From Deltaproteobacteria bacterium (lineage in GTDB: Bacteria > Desulfobacterota > Desulfobacteria > Desulfobacterales > UBA5852), in assembly GCA_020444045.1 (NCBI GenBank), contig JAHLLS010000021.1, positions 1 to 64,000 on the forward strand: a DNA stretch of 64,000 nt. Reading direction: 5' to 3'. Made by a program: the position numbers and the translations under genes. Shown one piece after another: positions 8,128 to 16,260 of this stretch. The notes beneath the pieces are model-generated. The model saw nothing but the letters and a program-made list of their open reading frames with translations. It had not been told where the DNA came from and did not search any database. Position 1 is the stretch's first letter, and each line of letters opens with the position of its first letter.

Positions 8128-8898
8128 ATGACGGATCGACCGGTTGTACTTGTAACGGGCGCTTCCCGGGGCATCGGCGCCGCCGCGGCACGCCGGCTGC
8201 TGGCCCGGGGCTGCCAGGTGGCGATCGTGGCCCGGACCCGGGAAGGCATCGCCGCCTTCGCCGCGGAAACGGCCGGGACGGAAATGCTGTTGCCGCTGAC
8301 AGGCGATGTGGCCCGGGAACCGGACTGCCGCCAGGTGGTGGCCGACACCGTGGGCCGCTTCGGCCGCCTGGACGCCCTGATCAACAATGCCGGTATTCTG
8401 GGGCCGGTGGCCCGCCTGGCCGACGCCGATCCGAGCGCCTGGCAGTACAACCTGGCCGTCAACCTGCTGGGGCCGTTTTACCTGGCCCGGGCCGCCATCC
8501 CGCACCTGCGATCCACACGTGGCCGCATCGTGAACGTCAGCTCGGGCGCCGCCGTCAAGGCCATTGAAGGCTGGAGCGCCTATTGCGTGGCCAAGGCCGG
8601 GGTGACCCACCTCACCCGTCTCCTGGCGGCCGAAGAACCGGACATCACCACCGTGGCCCTGAGACCGGGGGTCGTGGACACGGCCATGCAGACCATGATT
8701 CGTGCGGAAGGCCCCCGTGTCATGACACCCGAGCGCACCGCCTATTTCGCGCAACTGAAGGAAGCGGGCAAGCTTCTCGATCCGGCCATCCCGGCCGCGA
8801 AACTCGCCTGGCTGGCACTGTACGCCCCGTCGGCCCTGAGCGGCCAGTTTCTGGACTATGACGACCCGCGCATCGGTGACGAGGTCGATGCATCATAG
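8128..8898 (+). CDS. Short-chain dehydrogenase/reductase
   Basis: 256 residues of the classical SDR family: nucleotide-binding TGASRGIG at 10-17, NNAG at 86-89, and catalytic Ser 138/139, Tyr 152 and Lys 156 (YCVAK). The arginine after TGAS and the VARTREG stretch near 34-40 suggest preference for NADP(H). It most resembles the sepiapterin-reductase or benzil-reductase-like branch, but the substrate is not identifiable. It has ribosome site gaaagga before ATG 8128, and probably shares a transcript with the Nudix gene ending 30 bp upstream. A long inverted-repeat element follows its stop. Confidence 0.8.
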   Translation: MTDRPVVLVTGASRGIGAAAARRLLARGCQVAIVARTREGIAAFAAETAGTEMLLPLTGDVAREPDCRQVVADTVGRFGRLDALINNAGILGPVARLADADPSAWQYNLAVNLLGPFYLARAAIPHLRSTRGRIVNVSSGAAVKAIEGWSAYCVAKAGVTHLTRLLAAEEPDITTVALRPGVVDTAMQTMIRAEGPRVMTPERTAYFAQLKEAGKLLDPAIPAAKLAWLALYAPSALSGQFLDYDDPRIGDEVDAS

Positions 8899-8934
8899 CG
8901 GAAAAGCATTTGAAAACTGTTATTGATGAAAGCA

Positions 8935-9081
8935 TGACGGCCCTGCCAGATGTTCGAAATCAAGGCGCGCAAGTTTCAAGAAGGAGGCGTACTGATCGTA
9001 CGCCGGACTGACGAGGAATACCGCAATCGCGGGGGCCGGAGGCCGCGCAACGCCGATATCGAACACCTGACAGGGCCGTCA
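8935..9081. repeat. 147-bp palindromic repeat element with nested palindrome
   Basis: Terminal arms 8935-8961 and 9055-9081 are inverted copies matching at 24 of 27 positions (left arm starts tgacggccctgccagatg). A second palindrome lies inside at 8986-9004 (ggcgtac tgatc gtacgcc). It sits between the convergent dehydrogenase and NudC-like genes, and its last three bases form the stop codon of the latter. The same 12-base core occurs at 2-13. No ORF is inside. It resembles dispersed, non-autonomous palindromic elements and would fold as a bidirectional terminator. Confidence 0.75.
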
Positions 9082-9900
9082 GTGGTTGTCGACGAACCAG
9101 TCGATCAACGCACGCGCAATGCTGATCTTCCCTGGAAGTTCCGGCAGCCGGTCCGGTGTAAACCAGTCGGCTTCAAGGATCTCCTGCCCGTCCACCTGAA
9201 TCTGACCGCCGGCGTGCTCGGCGGTGAACCCGACCATCAACGACCCGCTGAAAGGCCAGGCCTGGCTCCCGAAATAACGGATGCGCCGCACCGTCAGCCC
9301 CACCTCTTCCCGGATTTCCCGGCGGACGCAGTCTTCAAGGGTCTCACCCGGTTCCACATACCCGGCTATCACACTGAACATGCGCTTACTCGGAAACCGT
9401 CCGGACCGGGCCAGCAGAAGACGGTTGCCCGCCGTAATGGCCACGATAATGGCCGGTGAGATGCGCGGATAAATCGTATGCCGGCATGCCCGGCAGACCA
9501 GGGCGCGGTCGCCTTCCTCCAAGTTCATCGCCGCTCCACAGCGGCCGCAGAAGCGGTTATCGGCGACCCAGTTCAGAAGTTGCAGGGCGTAGCCGGCCAT
9601 CTGGAAATCCGCCTCGTCCATGCCGCCGAAGAGCGAGCGCAAACCGGCCAACGCATACCCTTCGGGCAGATCCGGTTCATGCGACAGGGCCCATCCGCTG
9701 TAAGCCTGGCCCTGAAGCGTGCCCAAGCGCAGACGGGTGTGGGCCGCCAGCCCGGCGGAGGTCAATTCGTCGGGGCCCGGCAGGACCGCCGACGCGCTCG
9801 TCGCCTTGACCACGACGCGATCCTTGTGAAACGCCAGCACGCGACCAGCGGTCACCGCGGCCATATGGAAATCCCGGGCAGGGGTAAAAGCTTGATTCAT
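9079..9900 (-). CDS. nudC: NudC-like NAD(H) diphosphatase
   Basis: 273 residues with the full NudC layout: an N-terminal beta domain, zinc ribbon C118/C121/C136/C139, HTIYPRISPAII, Nudix box at about 180-202 (GYVEPGETLEDCVRREIREE), and the diagnostic SQAWPF after it (canonical SQPWPFP with Pro to Ala and Ser for Pro). NudC cleaves NADH/NAD+ to NMN and AMP, and removes NAD caps from RNA. The motif deviation leaves the substrate-binding Ser, Gln, Trp and Phe in place, so activity is likely. The stop codon lies within the palindromic element. Start ATG 9900. The length matches the family. Confidence 0.85.
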   Translation of the reverse strand: MNQAFTPARDFHMAAVTAGRVLAFHKDRVVVKATSASAVLPGPDELTSAGLAAHTRLRLGTLQGQAYSGWALSHEPDLPEGYALAGLRSLFGGMDEADFQMAGYALQLLNWVADNRFCGRCGAAMNLEEGDRALVCRACRHTIYPRISPAIIVAITAGNRLLLARSGRFPSKRMFSVIAGYVEPGETLEDCVRREIREEVGLTVRRIRYFGSQAWPFSGSLMVGFTAEHAGGQIQVDGQEILEADWFTPDRLPELPGKISIARALIDWFVDNH

Positions 9901-9972
9901 GGTCTATCCGAACGAGGGTAGCGAACGGCAGTTGCAGGCCGCCAATCAAGGCGCCGGGAGATCGTAAAACAA

Positions 9973-10001
9973 TTGACACCCCACGCGTTCTCTTGTATAG
10001 A
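9973..10001 (+). promoter_or_regulatory. Sigma-70-type promoter
   Basis: Consensus TTGACA (9973-9978), a 17-bp spacer and TATAGA (9996-10001). It faces the small membrane-protein gene at 10225, giving a leader of about 215 nt. Confidence 0.65.
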
Positions 10002-10056
10002 CGAGGGCAACGCAGGCGCTATCATCTTTTTATATTTCCATAGTTTTTTCAAGATG

Positions 10057-10185
10057 TTACTTTAAACAATACCACTTGTCGACCGTGTCGGCGGCCGCTA
10101 CCGGCATCTCGCACAGGATATGGTCGTCCGGGTTCTTGAACTTCAGGGAGCCCCCGGCAATACCGCCGATTCCCGCATGGTCCAC
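10057..10185 (-). CDS. Possible 42-residue protein or gene remnant
   Basis: A short minus-strand frame from GTG 10185 to TAA 10057. The predicted peptide has plausible protein-like character (GSLKFKNPDDHILCEMPV, then VDKWYC), with two Cys and balanced charge, and GC-rich third positions like real genes here. There is no good ribosome site and a stop lies four codons upstream of the GTG, so it may be the C-terminal fragment of a lost gene. I recognise no family. It lies wholly under the plus-strand leader downstream of the 9973 promoter, so it would be transcribed antisense to that leader. Confidence 0.3.
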   Translation of the reverse strand: MDHAGIGGIAGGSLKFKNPDDHILCEMPVAAADTVDKWYCLK

Positions 10186-10224
10186 CGATGGTTTTCATTC
10201 TGAATCAAAGGCAGGAGAAAAACA

Positions 10225-10437
10225 ATGATTCATGATCTTGAGCAACGTGTCAATCGCCTTGAAGAAGGTCTAAAAAAAGCCGAAGCGGCTACCGATAAAG
10301 CCAATTTCCGTACCTATCTGAAGCTGAAACTTAAATTCTTTACCGACGAGCTGACCTTCAAAGACTGGATGATTGTCGTGGTAGCCGTTTACCTGGCGAC
10401 CTGTCTGGGTGTCCTGATCAGCAAAGGGCTGCACTAA
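10225..10437 (+). CDS. Small membrane protein with coiled coil
   Basis: 70 residues. Residues 1-25 form a charged heptad-like helix (LEQRVNRLEEGLKKAEAA). A basic/aromatic linker follows, and residues 47-66 (DWMIVVVAVYLATCLGVLI) make one membrane helix. The likely topology is a cytoplasmic coiled coil anchored by its C-terminal helix. Ribosome site ggcagga precedes ATG 10225. The strong promoter upstream suggests substantial expression as a single-gene unit. No family recognised; such tail-anchored coiled-coil proteins may scaffold or oligomerise, but no role can be assigned. Confidence 0.7.
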   Translation: MIHDLEQRVNRLEEGLKKAEAATDKANFRTYLKLKLKFFTDELTFKDWMIVVVAVYLATCLGVLISKGLH

Positions 10438-10512
10438 CCGACCACGGTCCCGTCGCCTTGCCGCTCACGGGATTGACACCCATTCCTGATGGCGGGATCG
10501 CACGCGCCCCCC

Positions 10513-11454
10513 TCATTCACTGCCGCCACGCGTCCGGTATAGCGCCTGCACATCCTCGCGACTGAATGGATACACGGTGTTGCAGTGGTGGCAGCGCAGT
10601 TCCACCGGAAACGGGCCGTTGTCACGAATGTCCTTCAGTTCCTCGATCGGAAGCATGCCGAGGATGCGCGCCACCCCCTCCTGACGGCAACGACAAAAAA
10701 ACGTGACCCGCGGCTTGTCGAGCAGCACCGGGTTCAGGTCTGCGAAGTGGGTCTGGATAAATGCATCGATGTCCGATCCGTCGGCACAAATCTCTCCGAG
10801 AGACGGCAACGCGTAGATGATTTTTTCCAGCTCGGCGGCCGTGGCATCGGCCGCATCCGGCATGACCTGCAAAAAAAGACCGCCGGCCCCGGCCACCTCA
10901 CCCTCGGGTGTAAACTTGACGCTCAAGCTGAAAGCGGTCGGAATCTGTTCCGAGGTTAGGTAGTAGTGCGCCAAATCCTGCGCGATGTTGCCATACTGAA
11001 GGGCCACCTGCCCGGTGAAAGGCTGCTTGGCATCGTGCAGATAGCGTGTCAGGCTGATCAACCCGGCCCCGAAAAACGGTGATAGATTGAAATCCTCCAG
11101 CGGCTTCGTCACCGGGATCGGCACTTTTTTCAGGTATCCGCGAACCTCGCCGTAGGCATTGGCTTCCGCCACCAGGCCGCCCACAGGCCCGGAACAGTCG
11201 ATCTTGAGGGCCACCCGGTCTTCCCCCTTGAGCGAAGAGGCCACCAGCAGGACGCCCATGTAGGCATGACCCAGGATCAGGGTCTCCAGTAGACCCAGGT
11301 CGTGATTGTTCCGCATTTCCTGTACCAAACGCGTTCCATGAACCAGGGCCCCGCGAACGTCGCCGTCTGCCAGAAAAAATCGATAGAGACGGTCCCGGGC
11401 GGCCGCCTTCAGGCTGTCCTTCAAATCCTCACCGGGGATGGGCTTCTTTTGCAT
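10513..11454 (-). CDS. hslO: Hsp33-family redox chaperone
   Basis: About 313 residues with the Hsp33 layout: a long N-terminal chaperone domain (DRLYRFFLADGDVRGALV start, GPVGGLVAEAN in the middle) and a C-terminal zinc redox switch with C254/C256 (CRC) and C288/C291 (CHHC). The usual switch is CxC plus CxxC, exactly as here. Under oxidative stress the Cys release zinc, the linker unfolds and the protein holds unfolding clients. Start ATG 11454 matches the family start; an upstream in-frame start at 11568 would add 38 residues of poor quality. The gene is monocistronic, facing the small membrane-protein gene. Confidence 0.9.
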   Translation of the reverse strand: MQKKPIPGEDLKDSLKAAARDRLYRFFLADGDVRGALVHGTRLVQEMRNNHDLGLLETLILGHAYMGVLLVASSLKGEDRVALKIDCSGPVGGLVAEANAYGEVRGYLKKVPIPVTKPLEDFNLSPFFGAGLISLTRYLHDAKQPFTGQVALQYGNIAQDLAHYYLTSEQIPTAFSLSVKFTPEGEVAGAGGLFLQVMPDAADATAAELEKIIYALPSLGEICADGSDIDAFIQTHFADLNPVLLDKPRVTFFCRCRQEGVARILGMLPIEELKDIRDNGPFPVELRCHHCNTVYPFSREDVQALYRTRGGSE

Positions 11455-11893
11455 GAGATTGCTTTTTCCTTCTCTGGTGAACACCGAGCATGGGGCGCGA
11501 ATATCGTCCTTGGTAGAAGCCGCAAAGTCTGATGGTATTTCAAGGTAAACCAATCGATGGCCGCGCAAATCAGGATGCGAATATAAAAACCGTCGGACAA
11601 GCTGTCAATTGAAAAGCTTGCCGACGATCACTGCAACGGTCCTCCTCCCGGCCAGTCCTTGGTGCTGCTCGTCGCACCTGCGCCCGAAAACGGGTTTTCA
11701 TTTGACACTCCAGATGGTTTTTTTATATAAATACTATGATTTAGCGTATTTGGCATCGCCCGGTCGCAATAATCTCAAGATACCGGGCATTTCACCGACG
11801 CAACACCGGGCTATTGACCGGGGATAACCACCTGGCACCCATCGACGGCAGTAGAATTAGCCTTGGATCCTGAGCGAAAGGGGTTAATGACCA
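11455..11893. other. Divergent intergenic region
   Basis: Gap between the divergent hslO and the Glu-rich protein gene. The plus-strand frame at 11609-11827 has no protein-like features and I do not call it. The only supported element is the promoter at 11702-11731. Confidence 0.5.
11702..11731 (+). promoter_or_regulatory. Sigma-70-type promoter
   Basis: TTGACA (11702-11707) followed by an AT-rich stretch containing TATAAA (11726-11731, spacer 18) or TATATA (11724-11729, spacer 16). It faces the zinc-ribbon coiled-coil gene at 11894. Confidence 0.55.
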
Positions 11894-12883
11894 ATGAAAG
11901 TTAAGACCATCACCTGCCCCAATTGCGGTCATGCCAATAATTTCTTGGCGGAAGACTGCTCCCAGTGCGGCATCACCTTTTCGAAATACTACGAGGAGCT
12001 CGAGAAAGCGGAAGCGCTGCGACGCCACATCGAGGAGCAGGAAAAAGCCGAAGAACTGAAACGTCAGCAAAAGGAAGAAGCACGTCTGCTGGAGGAAAAG
12101 CGACAGCAGGAAGAGGCTGAAAAGGCCGAGGAACTCCGCAAACAGCAGGAGGAAGAAGCACGCCTGGAAGCCGAGCGTCAGAAAGAAGCCCAGAAACGGG
12201 CCGACATGTTGCGGCGCCAGAAAGAAGAGCTCGAAAAGGCCGAGGAGCTCCGACGCCAGAAGGAAGAGGAAGCCCGCGCCGAGGAAGAGCGCCTCCGACA
12301 AGAGGAAGAGGAAAAGGCCGAAGCCCTTCGAAAGCAACAGGAAGAAGAGGAAGCCCGGCTGGCCGAGGAACGCCGCCGACAGGAGGAGGAAGAGGAAGCC
12401 CGCGCCGAGGAAGAACGCCTCCGGCAAGAGGAAGGGGAAAAGGCCAAAGCCCTTCGAAAGCAACAGGAAGAAGAGGAAGCCCGGCTGGCCGAGGAACGCC
12501 GCCGACAGGAGGAGGAAGAGGAAGCCCGGCAGGAACGTGATACATCAACCGCCGATTTGGCGGGTCCCCTTCAGATGCCGGTCAATACGCCCGATTTCCG
12601 GTCGGCGGAAACCATGCAGGCCCGACTGTCACCCTATGCGGGCCAGATGATTGGCGTCACCTACGGCAATCCTTCGGAAATCCAGAATGTAAAACTGATA
12701 TCCGTCAACCATGATCACTTCCAGGTGTATTACCCGATCACCAAGCACGTGGTCAGCTACGCCTACCGGCAGTTGATGCTGGTTACCGAAAACCAGGACG
12801 GCATCAGCGCCGTAGGGCCTGACATCAGTCCGGTATTCCCGGTCGTGATCGAGGTGCCGCGACCGTTTTTTCATCAATCCTGA
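11894..12883 (+). CDS. Zinc-ribbon protein with long Glu-rich coiled coil
   Basis: 329 residues in three parts. Residues 8-27 form a CPNC..CSQC zinc ribbon ending GITFSKYYEE. Residues about 34-216 are an uninterrupted Glu/Lys/Arg/Gln coiled coil in which phrases such as EEARLAEERRRQEEE recur. Residues about 240-329 form a compact beta-rich tail (PYAGQMIGVTYGNPSEIQNV, then VVSYAYRQLMLV). There is no signal peptide or membrane helix, so it is probably cytoplasmic and elongated. The coil DNA includes a two-copy 126-bp tandem repeat, so length may vary between strains. The tail has a strand pattern reminiscent of small Sm-like barrels, but this is only an impression. Function unknown. Confidence 0.75.
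   Translation: MKVKTITCPNCGHANNFLAEDCSQCGITFSKYYEELEKAEALRRHIEEQEKAEELKRQQKEEARLLEEKRQQEEAEKAEELRKQQEEEARLEAERQKEAQKRADMLRRQKEELEKAEELRRQKEEEARAEEERLRQEEEEKAEALRKQQEEEEARLAEERRRQEEEEEARAEEERLRQEEGEKAKALRKQQEEEEARLAEERRRQEEEEEARQERDTSTADLAGPLQMPVNTPDFRSAETMQARLSPYAGQMIGVTYGNPSEIQNVKLISVNHDHFQVYYPITKHVVSYAYRQLMLVTENQDGISAVGPDISPVFPVVIEVPRPFFHQS
12265..12516 (+). repeat. Two-copy 126-bp in-frame tandem repeat
   Basis: Units of 126 bp (42 codons) lie head to tail; the phrase agcccgcgccgaggaaga recurs at 12271 and 12397 with only a few differences, and part of a third unit follows. Being a multiple of three it adds or removes coiled-coil length without breaking the frame. Confidence 0.8.
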
Positions 12884-12940
12884 CCGGCAACTGACGCAAG
12901 GTCGCGATAATACCTCACTATAATTGATTCATGTTCATTG

Positions 12941-12987
12941 ACGGGGCGGTTCAGTCTAATTAAGCTGAACGCTGCCCCGTTTGTTTT
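12941..12987 (+). terminator. Intrinsic terminator
   Basis: Stem acggggcggttcag (12941-12954) with ctgaacgctgccccgt (12965-12980), 10-base loop, then tttgttt. It ends the Glu-rich coiled-coil gene and insulates the ABC/menaquinone operon, which starts at 13004. A TATAAT at 12919-12924 lies just before it but lacks a good -35 box. Confidence 0.75.
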
Positions 12988-13003
12988 CGAGGAAACCTAA
13001 ATC

Positions 13004-13993
13004 ATGCCGCTTTGTTCATCCACGCCGCATCGCCCCCGCACCGGATGGCAGATCCGAACCCTCATGCTCTTGATGGTCCTGTTCACGGCCATGCCGGCCC
13101 GGGCCGCCCGGGACGAGCTCCGGATTGCCCTGCTTCCGATTATCGACAGTTTTCCCTATCATGTTGCCCAGCAGGAGCACCTCTTCGAGAAGGCCGGCAT
13201 TCAGGTTGACGGTCTTTTTGTGAGCAGCGCCGTCAATCGAGATCAACTCATGCAGTCGGGAGAAATCGACGGCATGCTGAACGAGCTCATGACCACGGCC
13301 AATTTCAACCGCCACGAATCCCGGGTTAAAATCGTAGCCGTGATCCGTGCCGCCGACGAAGCCCATCCCCTCTTTCGCATCCTGGGAGCGCCCGGAAGCA
13401 CGCTGCAACATCCAGCCGACCTGGCGGACATCCCGATCGGTATCTCCCGCAACACGATTATCGAATATGTCACCGATCGCCTGCTGCAGCATGCCGGCGT
13501 CCCCGAAAATGCGATCCGCAAGCAGTCCGTGCCATCGATTCCCGAACGCTACCAGCTGCTGCTGCAGGGGCGGTTGCAAGCGGCCACCCTGCCGGATCCC
13601 CTGGCCCAGAGCGCCATGGCCTCCGGTGCCATATTGCTGATCGACGACCGGGCCATCGCCGGCCTCAGTCTCAGCGTGCTGAGTTTCACCAACGACGCCC
13701 TCGGAGGAAAACTACCGGTTATCAAACGCTTCCTGGCCGCCTGGAACCTGGCCGTCCAGCACATCAACGCCACCCCGGAGGCCTACCGGGCCCTGCTGAT
13801 TGAAAAAATTCGCATCCCCGCCAACGTGCAGGCGGACTACCGGATTCCCCCCTTCGCCTATCGGCAGATTCCCAGCCAGGCCCAGTGGCAGGATGTCATG
13901 ACCTGGATGGTGGCACGCCGTCTGCTGGATCACCCCATTGACTTCCAGACGTCCGTGGCGACCGATTTGTCCGACGAACCGGGTGCGCCGTAA
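13004..13993 (+). CDS. ABC transporter substrate-binding protein, NMT1/THI5-like (NitT/TauT class)
   Basis: 329 residues. An N-terminal signal peptide (basic start, LMLLMVLFTAMPARA, cleavage after ARA near residue 34) directs it to the periplasm. The mature part has the type-2 binding-protein pattern of the NMT1/THI5/SsuA family: LRIALLPIIDSFPYHVAQQE at its start, a EIDGMLNELMTT segment where family members select ligand, and DIPIGISRNTIIEYV. Ligands of this family are small anions or pyrimidines (sulfonates, nitrate, thiamine precursors), but context here, one operon with MenG and MenA, points to another substrate. First gene of a tightly packed six-gene operon; the ATPase gene starts 6 bp after its stop. 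Confidence 0.8.
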   Translation: MPLCSSTPHRPRTGWQIRTLMLLMVLFTAMPARAARDELRIALLPIIDSFPYHVAQQEHLFEKAGIQVDGLFVSSAVNRDQLMQSGEIDGMLNELMTTANFNRHESRVKIVAVIRAADEAHPLFRILGAPGSTLQHPADLADIPIGISRNTIIEYVTDRLLQHAGVPENAIRKQSVPSIPERYQLLLQGRLQAATLPDPLAQSAMASGAILLIDDRAIAGLSLSVLSFTNDALGGKLPVIKRFLAAWNLAVQHINATPEAYRALLIEKIRIPANVQADYRIPPFAYRQIPSQAQWQDVMTWMVARRLLDHPIDFQTSVATDLSDEPGAP

Positions 13994-13998
13994 CGCCC

Positions 13999-14781
13999 AT
14001 GATGATCGCCGTCGAAAACATCGGGTTTGCCTATGGCAGCCACGAAACCGTATTTGACGATTTCAGCTTTACGGTCGCGCGCGGTGAAATTCTGGCTGTC
14101 ATCGGCCCCTCCGGCGGCGGGAAGACCACCCTGCTCTACCTGTTGGCCGGCCTGCGGATGCCCCGTTCCGGCCGGGTATGCATCAATGGCCTGCCGCTGA
14201 CCCGGCCGCGTCCCGGCAACGGACTCGTTCTGCAGGACCATGGCCTTCTGCCCTGGTCCACCGTCCGGGACAATGTGGCCCTGGGCCTCAAGATTCGCCG
14301 CTTCTATGGCCCGGACGGGCGGCACAGCCCGGATGATGCCACCATCGACCCGGCGGTGGCCGACCAGAAAATCGCCCACTGGCTTTCCCGCCTGGACATC
14401 GCCGATCTGGCCGATAAATATCCGACCCAGATCTCCCGGGGTCAACGGCAGCGCACTGCCATTGCCCGCACCATGACCCTCGACCCGGACGTCCTCCTGA
14501 TGGACGAACCCTTTTCCGCCCTGGACGCCCCCACCAGCGAAAACCTGCAGGACCTCGTGAGCGGTCTGGCACGCGAATCCAATCTCACCACCGTCATTGT
14601 GACGCACCACATCCAGGAAGCGGTCCGCATGGGTCAGCGAATCCTGGTGGTCCGCCGGGGGGTCAACCGTCGCCCGCAGATCGTGGCCAATGCGGGCTGC
14701 GATGATAGTGTGCGGCAGGACCCGGCCGCCTTCAACCGCCAGTGCGATCAAGTCCGGGCGCTGCTGGGAGCCCCCCGATGA
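13999..14781 (+). CDS. ABC transporter ATP-binding protein, NitT/TauT class
   Basis: 260 residues of one ABC ATPase: Walker [10 protein letters not shown] near 37-45, Q-loop [11 protein letters not shown] near 76-86, signature ISRGQRQR (slightly altered from LSGGQ), Walker [15 protein letters not shown] and switch His in VTHHIQEA. The QDHGLLPW motif is characteristic of the nitrate/sulfonate/taurine importers. It energises import with the permease that follows, whose ATG overlaps this stop (ATGA). A cytoplasmic-face membrane protein. A loop near 100-120 ([10 protein letters not shown]) is an insertion relative to many relatives. Confidence 0.85.
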   Translation: MMIAVENIGFAYGSHETVFDDFSFTVARGEILAVIGPSGGGKTTLLYLLAGLRMPRSGRVCINGLPLTRPRPGNGLVLQDHGLLPWSTVRDNVALGLKIRRFYGPDGRHSPDDATIDPAVADQKIAHWLSRLDIADLADKYPTQISRGQRQRTAIARTMTLDPDVLLMDEPFSALDAPTSENLQDLVSGLARESNLTTVIVTHHIQEAVRMGQRILVVRRGVNRRPQIVANAGCDDSVRQDPAAFNRQCDQVRALLGAPR

Positions 14782-15539
14782 CCCGGCGGGCAAGCCTATC
14801 GTCCGCCCTTGTCGGGACCGGCATGTTTTTCCTACTCTGGCAAATCGGCGCCTGGATCGTTCACCGACCGATCCTGCCGCCGCCCCTGGAAGTGCTGCCG
14901 ATCTTCGCCAACCTGATGGCCGGCGAACTGGGTCTGCATTTCGCGGCCAGTGCCGGCCGGGTGCTGGCCGCCGTGGCACTCGCCGTGGTCACCGCCGTGC
15001 CGGCCGGTCTGGCCCTCGGCCAACTCCTGCTGCTGAACCGTATCTTCGCGCCCTTGATCGCCATTCTGTACCCGATCCCCAAAATCGTACTGCTGCCCGT
15101 GATCTATGTGCTCATGGGGATAACGGATATTTCCAAAATCTTCCTGATCGCACTGATCATCTTCTTCCAGATCATGGTCGTCGTAAGGGACGAGGCGGTC
15201 AACCTGCACCCGGAGCTGATTCTCTCGGTGCGCTCCCTCGGCGCCGGAAGGCGGGCCCTTTTTCGCTATGTCTATTTTCCTGCCTCCCTGCCGGCCGTAT
15301 TGACGGCCCTGCGAATATCCATCGGAACCGCCGTCGCCGTGTTGTTTATCGCCGAACAATCCTTGACCAATTACGGCCTGGGCTACTACATCGTCGTTGA
15401 GACCTATCAGGTGCTCCTGTATCCCCAGATGTACGCCGGTATTCTGGGCATGAGCCTGCTGGGTGTGCTGCTCTATTTCGGTGTCTATACGCTGGAAAAA
15501 AACGTCAATCGCCACCTTCATGAAAACGGAAAACCTTAA
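14778..15539 (+). CDS. ABC transporter permease, NitT/TauT class
   Basis: 253 residues with about six membrane helices. The binding-protein-dependent transport motif is visible near 165-190 (EAVNLHPELILSVRSLGAG), matching the EAA loop that docks the ATPase. ATG 14778 overlaps the ATPase stop by four bases, giving translational coupling; I reject an upstream in-frame start at 14742. Together with the two preceding genes it makes a complete importer of the SsuABC/TauABC/ThiXYZ type. Its own last 20 bases overlap the start of the MenG-like gene. Confidence 0.85.
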   Translation: MTRRASLSSALVGTGMFFLLWQIGAWIVHRPILPPPLEVLPIFANLMAGELGLHFAASAGRVLAAVALAVVTAVPAGLALGQLLLLNRIFAPLIAILYPIPKIVLLPVIYVLMGITDISKIFLIALIIFFQIMVVVRDEAVNLHPELILSVRSLGAGRRALFRYVYFPASLPAVLTALRISIGTAVAVLFIAEQSLTNYGLGYYIVVETYQVLLYPQMYAGILGMSLLGVLLYFGVYTLEKNVNRHLHENGKP

Positions 15540-16260
15540 CGTGATACTACCGGATGACAGGGTCAAGGCCGGAACGGTCAAACATATGTTCGGCCGTATT
15601 GCCGGCCGCTACGACCTGATGAACCGTCTGATGACGTTCGGGCTCGACCGGGCCTGGCACCGTGAGGTGGTGCGCCGCGCCGCCCTGCCGGCTGGCGGGT
15701 GTTTGCTGGATATCGGCAGCGGCACCGGCGGGATTGTCTGGGCTGCGCTCGAGCGGGACCCCGGCCTGTCGGCCGTGGCCGCGGATTTCACTTTCGAAAT
15801 GATGGCCGCCGGACAGGCCCAGCACGGCCGCCGCTCCATCCAGTGGTGCGGGGCGGACGCACTGGCCCTGCCCTTCGGGGACAACACCTTCGATGCGGTC
15901 ACCTCCGGCTACCTCATCCGGAATGTGGTGGACATCCGGCAAGCCTTCACGGAGCAGATGCGCGTCGTGCGCCCCGGCGGCAAGGTGGTCTGCCTCGACA
16001 CATCGCCCCCGCCCCCCGGCCTGCTGCACCCCTTCATCACTGTCTACCTGCAGACCATCATTCCCCTGGTCGGGCGTCTGATCAGCGGCGACCGCTATGC
16101 CTATCGCTACCTGCCCGAATCGACACGGCACTTTCATACACCGGCGGAATTGGAGATCATCATGCAGGCGGTCGGCCTTGAAAAAACCAGCTATCGCCGT
16201 CTGATGTATAAGACGGTCGTGATCCTGCAGGGCACCAAGCCTGGAGCCACTTACCCATGA
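15520..16260 (+). CDS. menG: Demethylmenaquinone methyltransferase (UbiE/MenG)
   Basis: 246 residues. It has the UbiE/MenG opening MFGRIAGRYDLMNRLMTFGLD at about 23-43, SAM-binding motif LDIGSGTGG at 63-71, and motif IRNVVDIRQAF near 140-150, close to the family's RNVxD. It methylates demethylmenaquinone to menaquinone at the membrane face, with SAM. Start ATG 15520 lies within the permease gene; a GTG at 15541 is an alternative. Its stop overlaps the next start (ATGA). The coupling on both sides shows that import and menaquinone synthesis are expressed together. Confidence 0.85.
   Translation: MKTENLNVILPDDRVKAGTVKHMFGRIAGRYDLMNRLMTFGLDRAWHREVVRRAALPAGGCLLDIGSGTGGIVWAALERDPGLSAVAADFTFEMMAAGQAQHGRRSIQWCGADALALPFGDNTFDAVTSGYLIRNVVDIRQAFTEQMRVVRPGGKVVCLDTSPPPPGLLHPFITVYLQTIIPLVGRLISGDRYAYRYLPESTRHFHTPAELEIIMQAVGLEKTSYRRLMYKTVVILQGTKPGATYP

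Larger units (their letters stand above)
9901..10224. other. Gene-poor region with promoter and a possible tiny ORF
   Basis: Holds the strong plus-strand promoter at 9973-10001 and, on the minus strand, a 42-codon frame at 10057-10185 (listed separately). Otherwise AT-rich and featureless. Confidence 0.5.

Noticed and set aside
11609..11827. 72-codon plus-strand frame upstream of the Glu-rich gene
   Set aside because: Overlaps the promoter, has no ribosome site and reads like random sequence.
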